A stretch of 58,480 nucleotides of DNA from Bacteroidales bacterium. GTDB taxonomy: Bacteria; Bacteroidota; Bacteroidia; Bacteroidales; P3. Position 1 is the stretch's first letter. Each line of letters starts with the position of its first letter. This document shows, one piece after another, positions 51,398 through 58,480 of the stretch. The notes below the pieces were generated by a model, which ran no database searches, was not told the origin of the DNA, and saw only the letters and a list, made by a program, of their open reading frames with translations. The position numbers were made by a program, and so were the translations under genes. The DNA lies in contig JAKSMR010000014.1 in NCBI GenBank assembly GCA_024400495.1, positions 1-58,480 on the forward strand. The letters are read 5' to 3'.

Positions 51398-54300
51398 ATG
51401 TCACTTTGGAATCGCATCATAGAATCCGTAAGTAGTTCTGACCGGAAGGCCACCCATCGTCAGGAGTCGCCTCGTGATGTCTCTCGCTTTGCCTTTGTAG
51501 ATGTAGAGGTTGGGGTAAAAGACAAAAAAATCCACGACATTGGGGCACTACGATGGGATGGAGCGCTATTTCACTCAGCTGACAGAAGTGCTTTGATGAG
51601 GTTCCTAGAGGATGTTTATTTCGTTTGCGGACACAACATCATCCATCACGACGCCAAGTTCCTGTTTGGGGATAAGGTTCTGCGATGGGTCTTGGTCGAC
51701 ACCTTGTATGTTTCTCCCTTATTGTTTCCCGAGCGACCCTATCATCGTCTGCTGAAAGATGACAAACTGGTTAGCGAACAGGTGAACAATCCCGTCAACG
51801 ACTCGAAGAAAGCGCGCGATCTGCTGATGGACGAGGTGGCACGATGGAACGCGTTGCCCGAAGCAAAGAAAGCCATCTATTCAACCCTTCTGTATGATGT
51901 CCCCGAGTTTGCAGGCTTCCTTGAGCTTGTAGGCGCAAGGCCGATAGCCAGAACAGAAGTCCCGAGACTGATAATCGATGCCTTCCACGATAAAATCTGC
52001 GAGAACGCAGATCTCAGATCGTTGGCAAGCCAGAGTCCTGTAGAATTGGCTTATGCCTTGGCATTGGTAGACACGACAGACTATCGCTCCATCACTCCGT
52101 CATGGGTGCTGCACAACTATCCGAATGTAGAGAATACCGTCCGCCTCTTACGCCACACACGATGCGAGGAAGGATGCGCCTACTGCGACAAGAACCTTGA
52201 TGTCCTCGACAACCTGAAGACCTATTTCGGCTATGACCAATTCAGGACATACGAAGGCGAGCCTCTGCAAGAGAAAGCAGCAAGGGCCGCCGTTGAGGGA
52301 AAATCCCTTTTGGCCATTTTCCCCACGGGAGGAGGAAAGTCTCTCACGTTTCAGCTGCCCGCTCTGATGGAAGGTCGCTCGGTACATGGCCTTACTGTGG
52401 TCATCTCGCCCCTGCAATCACTCATGAAGGACCAGGTGGACAACCTAGAGGAGAGAGGCATAACCGATGCTGTCACCATAAACGGCATGCTGGACCCAAT
52501 CACCCGCGCGTCGGCGATCCTGCGCGTGCAGGAAGGTGACGCCTCGTTGCTCTATATTGCACCCGAGATGCTTCGTTCAAAGACCATCGAGAAGATTCTG
52601 CTTTCCCGCCATGTGGTGCGGTTTGTGATTGACGAGGCCCATTGTTTCTCCTCCTGGGGACAAGATTTCCGCGTGGATTATCTCTACATAGGGAAGTTCA
52701 TCAACGAATACCAGAAGAAGAAAAACTGCAAGAAACCGATACCCGTTTCCTGTTTTACGGCAACTGCCAAGCAGAAGGTGGTGCAGGACATTCGCTACTA
52801 TTTCAAACAGACCTTAGGGCTTGACCTCGAGCTGTTCGCATCGGCCGCTTCTCGTACCAATCTGCGCTACTCCGTCATTCATGCTGAAACCGACGAAGAC
52901 AAATATCAGAAACTACGTTCTTTGATAGCAGAGAGCCCGTGCCCCACCATAGTCTATGTCTCCCGAACGAAGCGCACACGACTGTTGGCCGAGAAGCTCT
53001 CACGCGACGGCTATAAAGCGCTTCCTTTCAACGGCCAGATGGATGCCGACGACAAGATTGCCAATCAGGACGCATTTATGACGGACCAGGTTCGCATCAT
53101 TGTAGCGACATCAGCCTTCGGCATGGGTGTAGACAAAAAGGATGTGGGACTTGTGGTGCACTATGACATCTCCGACTCATTGGAGAACTATGTACAGGAA
53201 GCCGGACGCGCCGGGCGAGACCCCGAGCTCGAGGCCCGATGCTTTGTGCTGTATAGCGATGCCGACCTCGACAAGCATTTCATCCTGCTAAACCAGACAA
53301 AGCTCAGCATTAGCGAGATCCAGCAGGTGTGGAAGGCAGTCAAGGACATGACCAAACAAAGGCCCCAAACCTGCTGCTCGGCATTGGAAATAGCAAGAAA
53401 GGCTGGATGGGATGACTCGGTAACCGACATAGAGACACGAGTGCGTACTGCCCTATCGGCACTAGAGCAAGCCGGCTACCTGGAGCGTGGCAGCAATGTC
53501 CCCCACGTATACGCCACAGGCATTACCGTGAAGAATATGGAGGAGGCCCGGAAACGGATCTCCAAGTCGCTACTCTTCGAAAGCGGGGAGGTCGAGAAAG
53601 CCGTGCGCATCATCAAGTCTCTCATTACCCAGAAGCATCTGTCCAAGGCACAGGATGCCGAGGCCGAGTCGCGCGTGGACTATCTGGCAGACATCCTGGG
53701 CCTCAGCAAGAGCGAGGTGGTGTCTGCCGTAGAGCGGATGCGCCAAGAAGGCATTCTCGCCGACACAAAGGATGTCTCCGCCTACCTGTACGACCAAGGA
53801 GAGTCAGAGAACAGATCCAAGCGTCTGCTGGAAAGGTTCACAAAACTGGAACGCTACATTCTGAACAGCATCCCCGACGATGCGCTCAAGATATCATGCA
53901 AGCAGCTGAACGACAACGCGCAGAGCGAAGGCATCAATACCTCTACCGAGAAGGATATCCGGACCCTTCTGTATTTCCTCTCTATAAAAGGTTATACACG
54001 CAAGAAAGAAGATGCCGTCCATAATATCGAGGTCACACGCCAATGCACTCTGGAAGCGACGTTAGAGCGCTTCGAGAGACGTCGGGAGATCTGCCTCTTT
54101 GCCGTAGACTGGCTCTACAAACAGGCAGACCACACGACGGATGAGTCATCAAAGAAAACCGGCGTCCAGTTCTCTGTTGTCGAACTGCTGAACGATTTGC
54201 GAGCGTATGGCCGAAACCTTTTCGGCTCCCTTCAGGATGTTCAGCTGGAGGAGGTTGAGGAGGCGTTGCTCTACCTCTCGAAGATAGGTGCCTTGAAGCT

Positions 54301-56278
54301 AGAGGGCGGTTTCCTCGTGCTCTACAATGCCATGGCTATACGCCGCATTAAGGACAGCAAACTCCGATACAAACAGGAGGACTACCGCATGCTGAACGAA
54401 TTCTACAGGCAGAAGATCCAGCAGGTGCATATTGTGGGAGAATACGCAAACCTGATGGTGCGCGACTACAATTATGCGCTCCAGTATGTCCAGGATTACT
54501 TCCAGATGGACTACAAGCGGTTTGTGGCCAAATATTTCAAAGGGGAACGTGTGCGAGAGATAGAGCGGAACGTGACTCCCGAGAAATACGGACAACTCTT
54601 TGGGGCTTTGTCGGACAGGCAGATGCAGATCATCACAGACAGAGAGTCGCGTTGCATAGTTGTTGCTGCTGGACCCGGAAGCGGCAAGACCCGCGTGCTG
54701 GTCCACAAACTGGCATCTCTGCTCCTGCTGGAGGACGTCAAGCACGAGCAGCTGCTGATGCTGACCTTCTCGCGTGCAGCAGCCATCGAATTCAAGCAAC
54801 GGCTGATGGAGCTGATTGGCAACGCAGCCCATTTTGTTGAAATCAAGACCTTCCACTCCTACTGCTTCGACCTGCTCGGAAGAATCGGCAACCTTGACGA
54901 CGCAAAGGATGTCGTGGCCCGCGCCGCACAAATGATCCGCGACGGCGACGTAGAGCCTAACCGCATCGCCAAGACCGTACTCGTTATCGACGAGGCACAA
55001 GATATGAGCGCAGAAGAGTATGCACTCGTAAGGGCATTGATGGCAGCAAACGAAGAGATGCGAGTGATAACCGTAGGAGACGACGACCAAAATATCTTTG
55101 AGTTCCGAGGCTCCAGCTCCCTGTTTATGGCCCAACTGCTCAAAGAATCTGGAGGCCGGTTTATCGAAATGACCGAAAACTACCGCAGTTCGCAGCAGAT
55201 TGTGCGTTTTGCGAATGCTTTTGTGCAAAATATCAAGAGCAGGATGAAAAGCAGCCCCATAGTGCCGATGGTGCAAGGCGACGGCTTTGTGGGACTGACC
55301 CAACACACATCTGCATACATGTTCACGCCGCTTGTCGACGAGCTGAAAAGACACCACCGACAGGGCACGACATGCGTCCTGACGCAAACAAACGAGGAGG
55401 CCGTCATTCTTGTCGCTCTTCTTCGCAAACACGGACTGCAAAGCAAACTGATCCAGAGCATGGATGGCTTCCGGTTCTGGAACATGGCAGAAGTGCGACT
55501 GTTTCTGAAACTGATTGAAGCCAACACCACCACCCCGCTTATTCCCGACGAAACATGGGAGGAAGCCAAGCGCAAAACCTTGGCAACATATGCCGACTCC
55601 GAAAGCCTGGGTTACCTGACGAGATGCATCGCGCTATTTGAGGAAACCAACAAAGCACGATATCTTACCGACTTCAAGGAGTTTGTGTTCGAATCGGCAG
55701 TAGAGGATTTTTGTGATCTTAGCGGAGCCGACGTCGTCGTTTCCACCATTCACAAATCAAAGGGCAGGGAGTTCGACGATGTCTATATGCTGCTTGCCGA
55801 GCCACAATGCGCCGCCGATGATATCCTGCGCCGCTACTATGTAGGCATCACCCGAGCCAGAAAACGGCTGTTCATCCACACCAACAGCACCCTCTTCAAC
55901 AACCTTCCCGCCGACCGGAAGACCACCGATACCCACAACTATCAGATGCCCGACGAAATTGCGCTCCAGCTCTCACACAAGGACGTAAACCTTGGATTCT
56001 TCAAGACGCGCAAAAAAGAGATTCTTGCCCTCCGAGCCGGCCAACCGCTTCGCTTCGACAACAGTTATCTTTATGCAACAGGATCAAACACCCCTGTGTG
56101 CGTGTTGTCACAGAAGATGCAGAACGAGTTGTCCCTTTGGTCGGGGAAAGGATACCACGTATCGTCAGCCACCATCCGTTTCATCGTTGCCTGGCGCCCA
56201 AAAGATGCCCCAAAAGAAGAGGAAGAACACGCCGTAATACTACTTGATTTAGCATTAAAAGGGCCAACCCATATATAA
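51398..56278 (+). CDS. Exonuclease-RecQ-UvrD fusion helicase
   Basis: 1626 residues in one frame. (1) A DnaQ-like domain (about 25-160) with FVDVEVG (D-x-E) and GHNIIHHDAKF; the third motif is less clear and its His is not obvious. (2) A cysteine cluster, RCEEGCAYC (about 250). (3) A RecQ helicase: Walker A FPTGGGKS (about 308), DEAH box FVIDEAHCFSSWG (about 411), and ENYVQEAGRAGRDPE (about 598). (4) Linker and winged-helix-like regions (about 650-1050). (5) An SF1 UvrD/Rep helicase: AAGPGSGKTRVLV (about 1090), VIDEAQDMSAEE (about 1195), GDDDQNIFEFRG, STIHKSKGREFDDVY (about 1448) and YYVGITRARKRL (about 1480). Likely DNA repair, or defence against foreign DNA (inference). The stop overlaps a family-1 element. 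Confidence 0.92.
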   Translation: MSLWNRIIESVSSSDRKATHRQESPRDVSRFAFVDVEVGVKDKKIHDIGALRWDGALFHSADRSALMRFLEDVYFVCGHNIIHHDAKFLFGDKVLRWVLVDTLYVSPLLFPERPYHRLLKDDKLVSEQVNNPVNDSKKARDLLMDEVARWNALPEAKKAIYSTLLYDVPEFAGFLELVGARPIARTEVPRLIIDAFHDKICENADLRSLASQSPVELAYALALVDTTDYRSITPSWVLHNYPNVENTVRLLRHTRCEEGCAYCDKNLDVLDNLKTYFGYDQFRTYEGEPLQEKAARAAVEGKSLLAIFPTGGGKSLTFQLPALMEGRSVHGLTVVISPLQSLMKDQVDNLEERGITDAVTINGMLDPITRASAILRVQEGDASLLYIAPEMLRSKTIEKILLSRHVVRFVIDEAHCFSSWGQDFRVDYLYIGKFINEYQKKKNCKKPIPVSCFTATAKQKVVQDIRYYFKQTLGLDLELFASAASRTNLRYSVIHAETDEDKYQKLRSLIAESPCPTIVYVSRTKRTRLLAEKLSRDGYKALPFNGQMDADDKIANQDAFMTDQVRIIVATSAFGMGVDKKDVGLVVHYDISDSLENYVQEAGRAGRDPELEARCFVLYSDADLDKHFILLNQTKLSISEIQQVWKAVKDMTKQRPQTCCSALEIARKAGWDDSVTDIETRVRTALSALEQAGYLERGSNVPHVYATGITVKNMEEARKRISKSLLFESGEVEKAVRIIKSLITQKHLSKAQDAEAESRVDYLADILGLSKSEVVSAVERMRQEGILADTKDVSAYLYDQGESENRSKRLLERFTKLERYILNSIPDDALKISCKQLNDNAQSEGINTSTEKDIRTLLYFLSIKGYTRKKEDAVHNIEVTRQCTLEATLERFERRREICLFAVDWLYKQADHTTDESSKKTGVQFSVVELLNDLRAYGRNLFGSLQDVQLEEVEEALLYLSKIGALKLEGGFLVLYNAMAIRRIKDSKLRYKQEDYRMLNEFYRQKIQQVHIVGEYANLMVRDYNYALQYVQDYFQMDYKRFVAKYFKGERVREIERNVTPEKYGQLFGALSDRQMQIITDRESRCIVVAAGPGSGKTRVLVHKLASLLLLEDVKHEQLLMLTFSRAAAIEFKQRLMELIGNAAHFVEIKTFHSYCFDLLGRIGNLDDAKDVVARAAQMIRDGDVEPNRIAKTVLVIDEAQDMSAEEYALVRALMAANEEMRVITVGDDDQNIFEFRGSSSLFMAQLLKESGGRFIEMTENYRSSQQIVRFANAFVQNIKSRMKSSPIVPMVQGDGFVGLTQHTSAYMFTPLVDELKRHHRQGTTCVLTQTNEEAVILVALLRKHGLQSKLIQSMDGFRFWNMAEVRLFLKLIEANTTTPLIPDETWEEAKRKTLATYADSESLGYLTRCIALFEETNKARYLTDFKEFVFESAVEDFCDLSGADVVVSTIHKSKGREFDDVYMLLAEPQCAADDILRRYYVGITRARKRLFIHTNSTLFNNLPADRKTTDTHNYQMPDEIALQLSHKDVNLGFFKTRKKEILALRAGQPLRFDNSYLYATGSNTPVCVLSQKMQNELSLWSGKGYHVSSATIRFIVAWRPKDAPKEEEEHAVILLDLALKGPTHI

Positions 56279-56603
56279 GGTAACCTCTAAAAATTAGAAA
56301 AAATGAGTAACATTAGCTTGAGCGTCTTGCTGCTTCTTTTTGGCGCTTCAAAGCGTAACCGCTTTTGCACACAAGACGTTATTGCGGTTCGGCAAAATCA
56401 GCAAGCTGCTTCTGCTCTCACTCCGCAGATAACGGCGGCACATTACTCATCGTGACATTTGGCGGCGCCTCGGCATAACAAACAAGCTTGTTCTGCTCTC
56501 GGCTTGCACAAACGGTGCACCGCTATGCACCTGCGCGCTTCCTCTCAGAATCACTCAAAAATAAGCAACAATCCATCTCAATCTAATTATTAGAGGTCAC
56601 CAT
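56277..56603 (-). repeat. Family-1 full element B, inverted copy of element A
   Basis: The reverse complement of element A (31552-31879) with three substitutions and one single-base indel over about 325 bp. The left end AAGGTAACC includes the last two bases of the helicase stop codon TAA. The near identity indicates recent movement, recombination or gene conversion. Confidence 0.93.
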
Positions 56604-56733
56604 AACTTATCCCCCCTACCCTTTTCTTTTCAACCCAGATGGCTTCCCTTTAACCTGCTCTCCTCTTCTTGATCAGTTTCCGTGGAAAGTGGCGAAGCCA
56701 TACTCCCTCTTGTAATGTGACTTCCCGCAATCA

Positions 56734-56795
56734 GAGGTGACTTCTGATAGTTAGATTGAAACGGACTGGCGTTTGTTTTTGAGCAATTTTGGCGT
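56734..56795 (+). repeat. Family-1 truncated element G
   Basis: AGGTGACTTCTGATAGTTAGATTGAAACGG...TTTTGAGCAATTTTGGCG follows the left end of element A for about 60 bp and then stops. The remains of the family-2 gene begin immediately after. Confidence 0.7.
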
Positions 56796-56808
56796 ATGGT
56801 TCATAAGA

Positions 56809-57097
56809 CTCCCTGCCCCTCCTGGGCAAAGGCTACCACGGCGTGCTCAACCAGCAAGGCAACGAGCCGGTCTGCTTCGTAGAAGAAGAGACCCTCAAGG
56901 GCGGCTACCACAACAAGCACGTCTATAAGGGCTCCTAGATCGCCGTCAGCTATTCCAAGCACCCCGGCCGCTACTGGTGGCGCTTCCTCAACGGCAATAT
57001 GTCTCCCGCAAGCTTCACCACCTTCTCACAGAAACTGCAACTGGCAAAAAAGGCTGTTGCCAAACACAAGGAGGTTAACTGCCTTGTAGAGAGATAA
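56809..57097 (+). pseudogene. Family-2 upstream gene, 5'-truncated and with an internal amber stop
   Basis: The frame reads DSLPLLGKGYHGVLNQQG, then VCFVEEETLKGGYHNKHVYK, GS, a TAG stop, and HPGRYWWRFLNGNMSPASF ... AKKAVAKHKEVNCLVER and a final stop at 57097. The 5' end is lost at the truncated family-1 element. The C terminus recurs in the remnants at 30220 and 57550-57772. The family is not recognised, and basic and aromatic residues dominate the end. Confidence 0.65.
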
Positions 57098-57110
57098 TTG
57101 ATCGGCCAGC

Positions 57111-57259
57111 GATATCAATATCAATAATATCAATTAGAAAAAAGGATATATACCATGTCTTTATATATTACTTAATTAATTAATAATTAGATAGATATAT
57201 AAAGAATAAGAGATGTGCATACCCTCAAAAAACAAACTGATATAATTGATATTGATATT
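57111..57259 (+). repeat. Family-2 locus 3: AT core with imperfect 22-bp inverted repeat
   Basis: The left arm (57111-57132) is built of ATATCA units. The right arm (57238-57259) matches its complement at 20 of 22 positions. The core (GGATATATACC, CTTAATTAATTAATAATTAG) follows the shared plan but is the most diverged of the four. The arm unit differs from the other loci. Confidence 0.85.
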
Positions 57260-57280
57260 CTGCGACATCTTGTCATTCAC

Positions 57281-57772
57281 TAAAAAGCACATTCACAACG
57301 AAATACGATATCGCCAAATCCAAATCTCCCTCCATGCCCGAGCCCGGGAAGAGTACAGAACGCCTCAAATTGCTCCTCTCTCAGGCCTCAAAAGAGAGGA
57401 ATCAGCCCCTCGTGCCCATGCTTTTTCCCATTTTGGGTGCACATTTGAAAGAAACCGAGTTTCTCTATCCCGGCCAAAGTTGGAAGGAACCATGCGGAAT
57501 GATGGCCAACCTCGTGGCAGAAAGCAACGAGAACGGAGGACAACCGTCAGACCGCAAAAGAAGCCCTCTGTGGCGGCTTTCGGTCGCTTGGGCGCAGAGT
57601 TGGCCACCGTGCGGCCGATTGCGCAGCAGAGAGGGAATATGCCGCCTTCTCTCGGCGCCTCCTCAAAGGCAACATGCCTCCCGTAAGCTTCACCACCCTC
57701 TCCCAGGAACTGCCACTTGCAAAGAAGGCTGTTACCAAACACAAGAAGACATTTGGCCTTGTAGAGATGTAA
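57281..57772 (+). pseudogene. Family-2 locus 3 downstream segment fused to a 3' gene end
   Basis: Begins with AAAAAGCACATTCACAACGAA. The frame from 57334 reads GKSTERLKLLLSQASK, ETEFLYPGQSWKEPCG and MMANLVAES, matching the ORF at 58009. After about 57530 another frame takes over, ending RRLLKGNMPPVSFTTLSQ... KKAVTKHKKTFGLVEM and a stop at 57772, the family-2 gene end. This looks like a deletion joining the ORF start to the gene end. Confidence 0.55.
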
Positions 57773-57784
57773 GTAAACAATCTC

Positions 57785-57935
57785 CGGATACAGTAATACA
57801 GTAATACAGTTAAAAAATGGATGCTATACACCCCTATATATTATATATAACTAATTAATTATTAATAAGATATATAATCCAAAGGTGCTGGTTGTACCCT
57901 TCAAAAAAAAACTGTATTAACTGTAACTGTAACCG
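57785..57935 (+). repeat. Family-2 locus 4: AT core with imperfect inverted repeat
   Basis: The left arm has ATACAGTA three times (from 57788). The right arm, near 57909-57935, is its complement with small indels. The core ACACCCCTATATATTATATA, AACTAATTAATTATTAATA, AATCCAAAGGTGCTGG is nearly the same as locus 1. Confidence 0.87.
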
Positions 57936-58008
57936 AACCACAAACATCACTTATCTAAAAAGCACATTTTCAATGAAGTAAAATATTTCAAAATCAAGAT
58001 CTCCTAAG

Positions 58009-58434
58009 ATGCCTGTCCTCGGAAAGGGTACAAAATGCATCAAAATCCTCTTCAAACAGACCTCAAAAGACATGAATCAGCCCCTCGTGCCCATACTTTT
58101 TTTTCATTTTGATGCACATTTGAAAGAAACCGAGTTTCTCTATCCCGACCAAAGTTGGAAGGAACCCTGCGGATTAATGGCCAGCTTCGTAGCAGAAAGT
58201 GGCGGCAACAAGGTACAACTCACAAATCTCGTGGAGGCTCTCTGCCGCGACTTCCGCGCCCACGACGAGATGGAGCTGCAGAAGCTCATGGAGTGGCAGC
58301 GCCAGATCAAGACGCGTGGTTCTAACAAGGAGAAGCCCTACCGTCCCGAGGTGAGGTCTCTCTCCCCTCCGGCTGAGACGTCTTCCAGGCAGCCGTCAAA
58401 GTCGCCCCAGGGAGCCATTGTGGCGACATTCTAG
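58009..58434 (+). CDS. Unrecognised family-2 ORF
   Basis: 141 residues, the most intact copy of the downstream ORF. The N-terminal part (MPVLGKGTKCIKILFKQTSK, HLKETEFLYPDQSWKEPCG, MASFVAESGG) is shared with the broken copies at 20.5, 29.8 and 57.4 kb. The middle (NLVEALCRDFRAHDEMELQK) is helical and charged, and the tail is Ser/Pro-rich. No signal peptide, membrane segment or known motif. Conservation is at least as strong in DNA as in protein, so it might not be coding. It lies downstream of AT-core locus 4. Confidence 0.4.
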   Translation: MPVLGKGTKCIKILFKQTSKDMNQPLVPILFFHFDAHLKETEFLYPDQSWKEPCGLMASFVAESGGNKVQLTNLVEALCRDFRAHDEMELQKLMEWQRQIKTRGSNKEKPYRPEVRSLSPPAETSSRQPSKSPQGAIVATF

Positions 58435-58480
58435 CGTCGCAAAATGTAGCCAAAATCTCATTGTATTATTACTGCGACGA

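Noticed and set aside
56277-56603. Insertion sequence with transposase
   Set aside because: About 325 bp with no ORF, so it can only be non-autonomous.

Overview
The window is a chromosomal segment of a Bacteroidales bacterium (phylum Bacteroidota). The evidence is direct. Upstream regions carry the Bacteroidota -7 box TAnnTTTG (at least thirteen good examples). Four secreted proteins end in type IX secretion (T9SS) C-terminal sorting domains. There are Bacteroidota-type DUF4292 and PG_1098/THUMP-like proteins, many SPII lipoproteins, and a tmRNA tag reading GENNYALAA. T9SS cargo argues against Bacteroides in the strict sense. An uncultured Bacteroidales lineage is the best guess.

Layout. 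1-2300: a tyrosine recombinase gene enclosed by a perfect 215-bp inverted repeat, abutting ssrA (tmRNA) and tRNA-Asp. 2600-13900: housekeeping and metabolic genes, mostly on the minus strand (HAD phosphatase, membrane AraC regulator, mnmA, hot-dog thioesterase, MBL hydrolase, EamA exporter, PG_1098-type methyltransferase, nucleotidyltransferase, tadA, LolA-like and DUF4292 envelope proteins, TPR lipoprotein). 14700-19760: two T9SS cargo proteins, the second an M1 metallopeptidase. 20976-26600: yicC, apbE, a third T9SS protein, rlmD and rpmH. 26800-36650: TPR protein, secG, RecD2-like helicase, lipid kinase, a His/Cys-rich periplasmic protein, a UbiA prenyltransferase, paired lipoproteins and lepA. 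36700-42250: membrane proteins, an ECF sigma factor with its downstream membrane protein, an acyltransferase/acyl-CoA ligase pair and two small paralogous lipoproteins. 42500-51150: cysS, ackA, tcdA, a PorE-like OmpA protein, a sirtuin, a fourth T9SS protein, tRNA-His and a TrmH-type methyltransferase. 51398-56278: one very large exonuclease-RecQ-UvrD fusion. 56279-58480: a repeat-rich region without intact recognised genes.

Two repeat systems stand out. Family 1 is a set of MITE-like elements with termini like AGGTNACCTCTAAAAATTAGA. Two 325-bp copies, inverted relative to each other and 24.7 kb apart, differ at only about four positions. Shorter relatives occur in most larger gaps and supply or abut the stop codons of yicC and the RecQ fusion. 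Family 2 is a locus present four times (around 20.3, 30.1, 57.2 and 57.9 kb): a conserved AT-rich core with TAATTAATTA at its centre, flanked by inverted repeats built from about three copies of a 6-9 bp unit. The unit matches left to right within a locus but differs between loci. Each core lies next to remnants of one gene family on one side and a conserved roughly 200-bp segment or ORF on the other. I do not recognise this system and consider it the best candidate for something undescribed.

No rRNA, CRISPR array or intact transposase gene was found. Start sites were corrected where promoter position or family alignment required it. All assignments come from reading the sequence; no database search was run.
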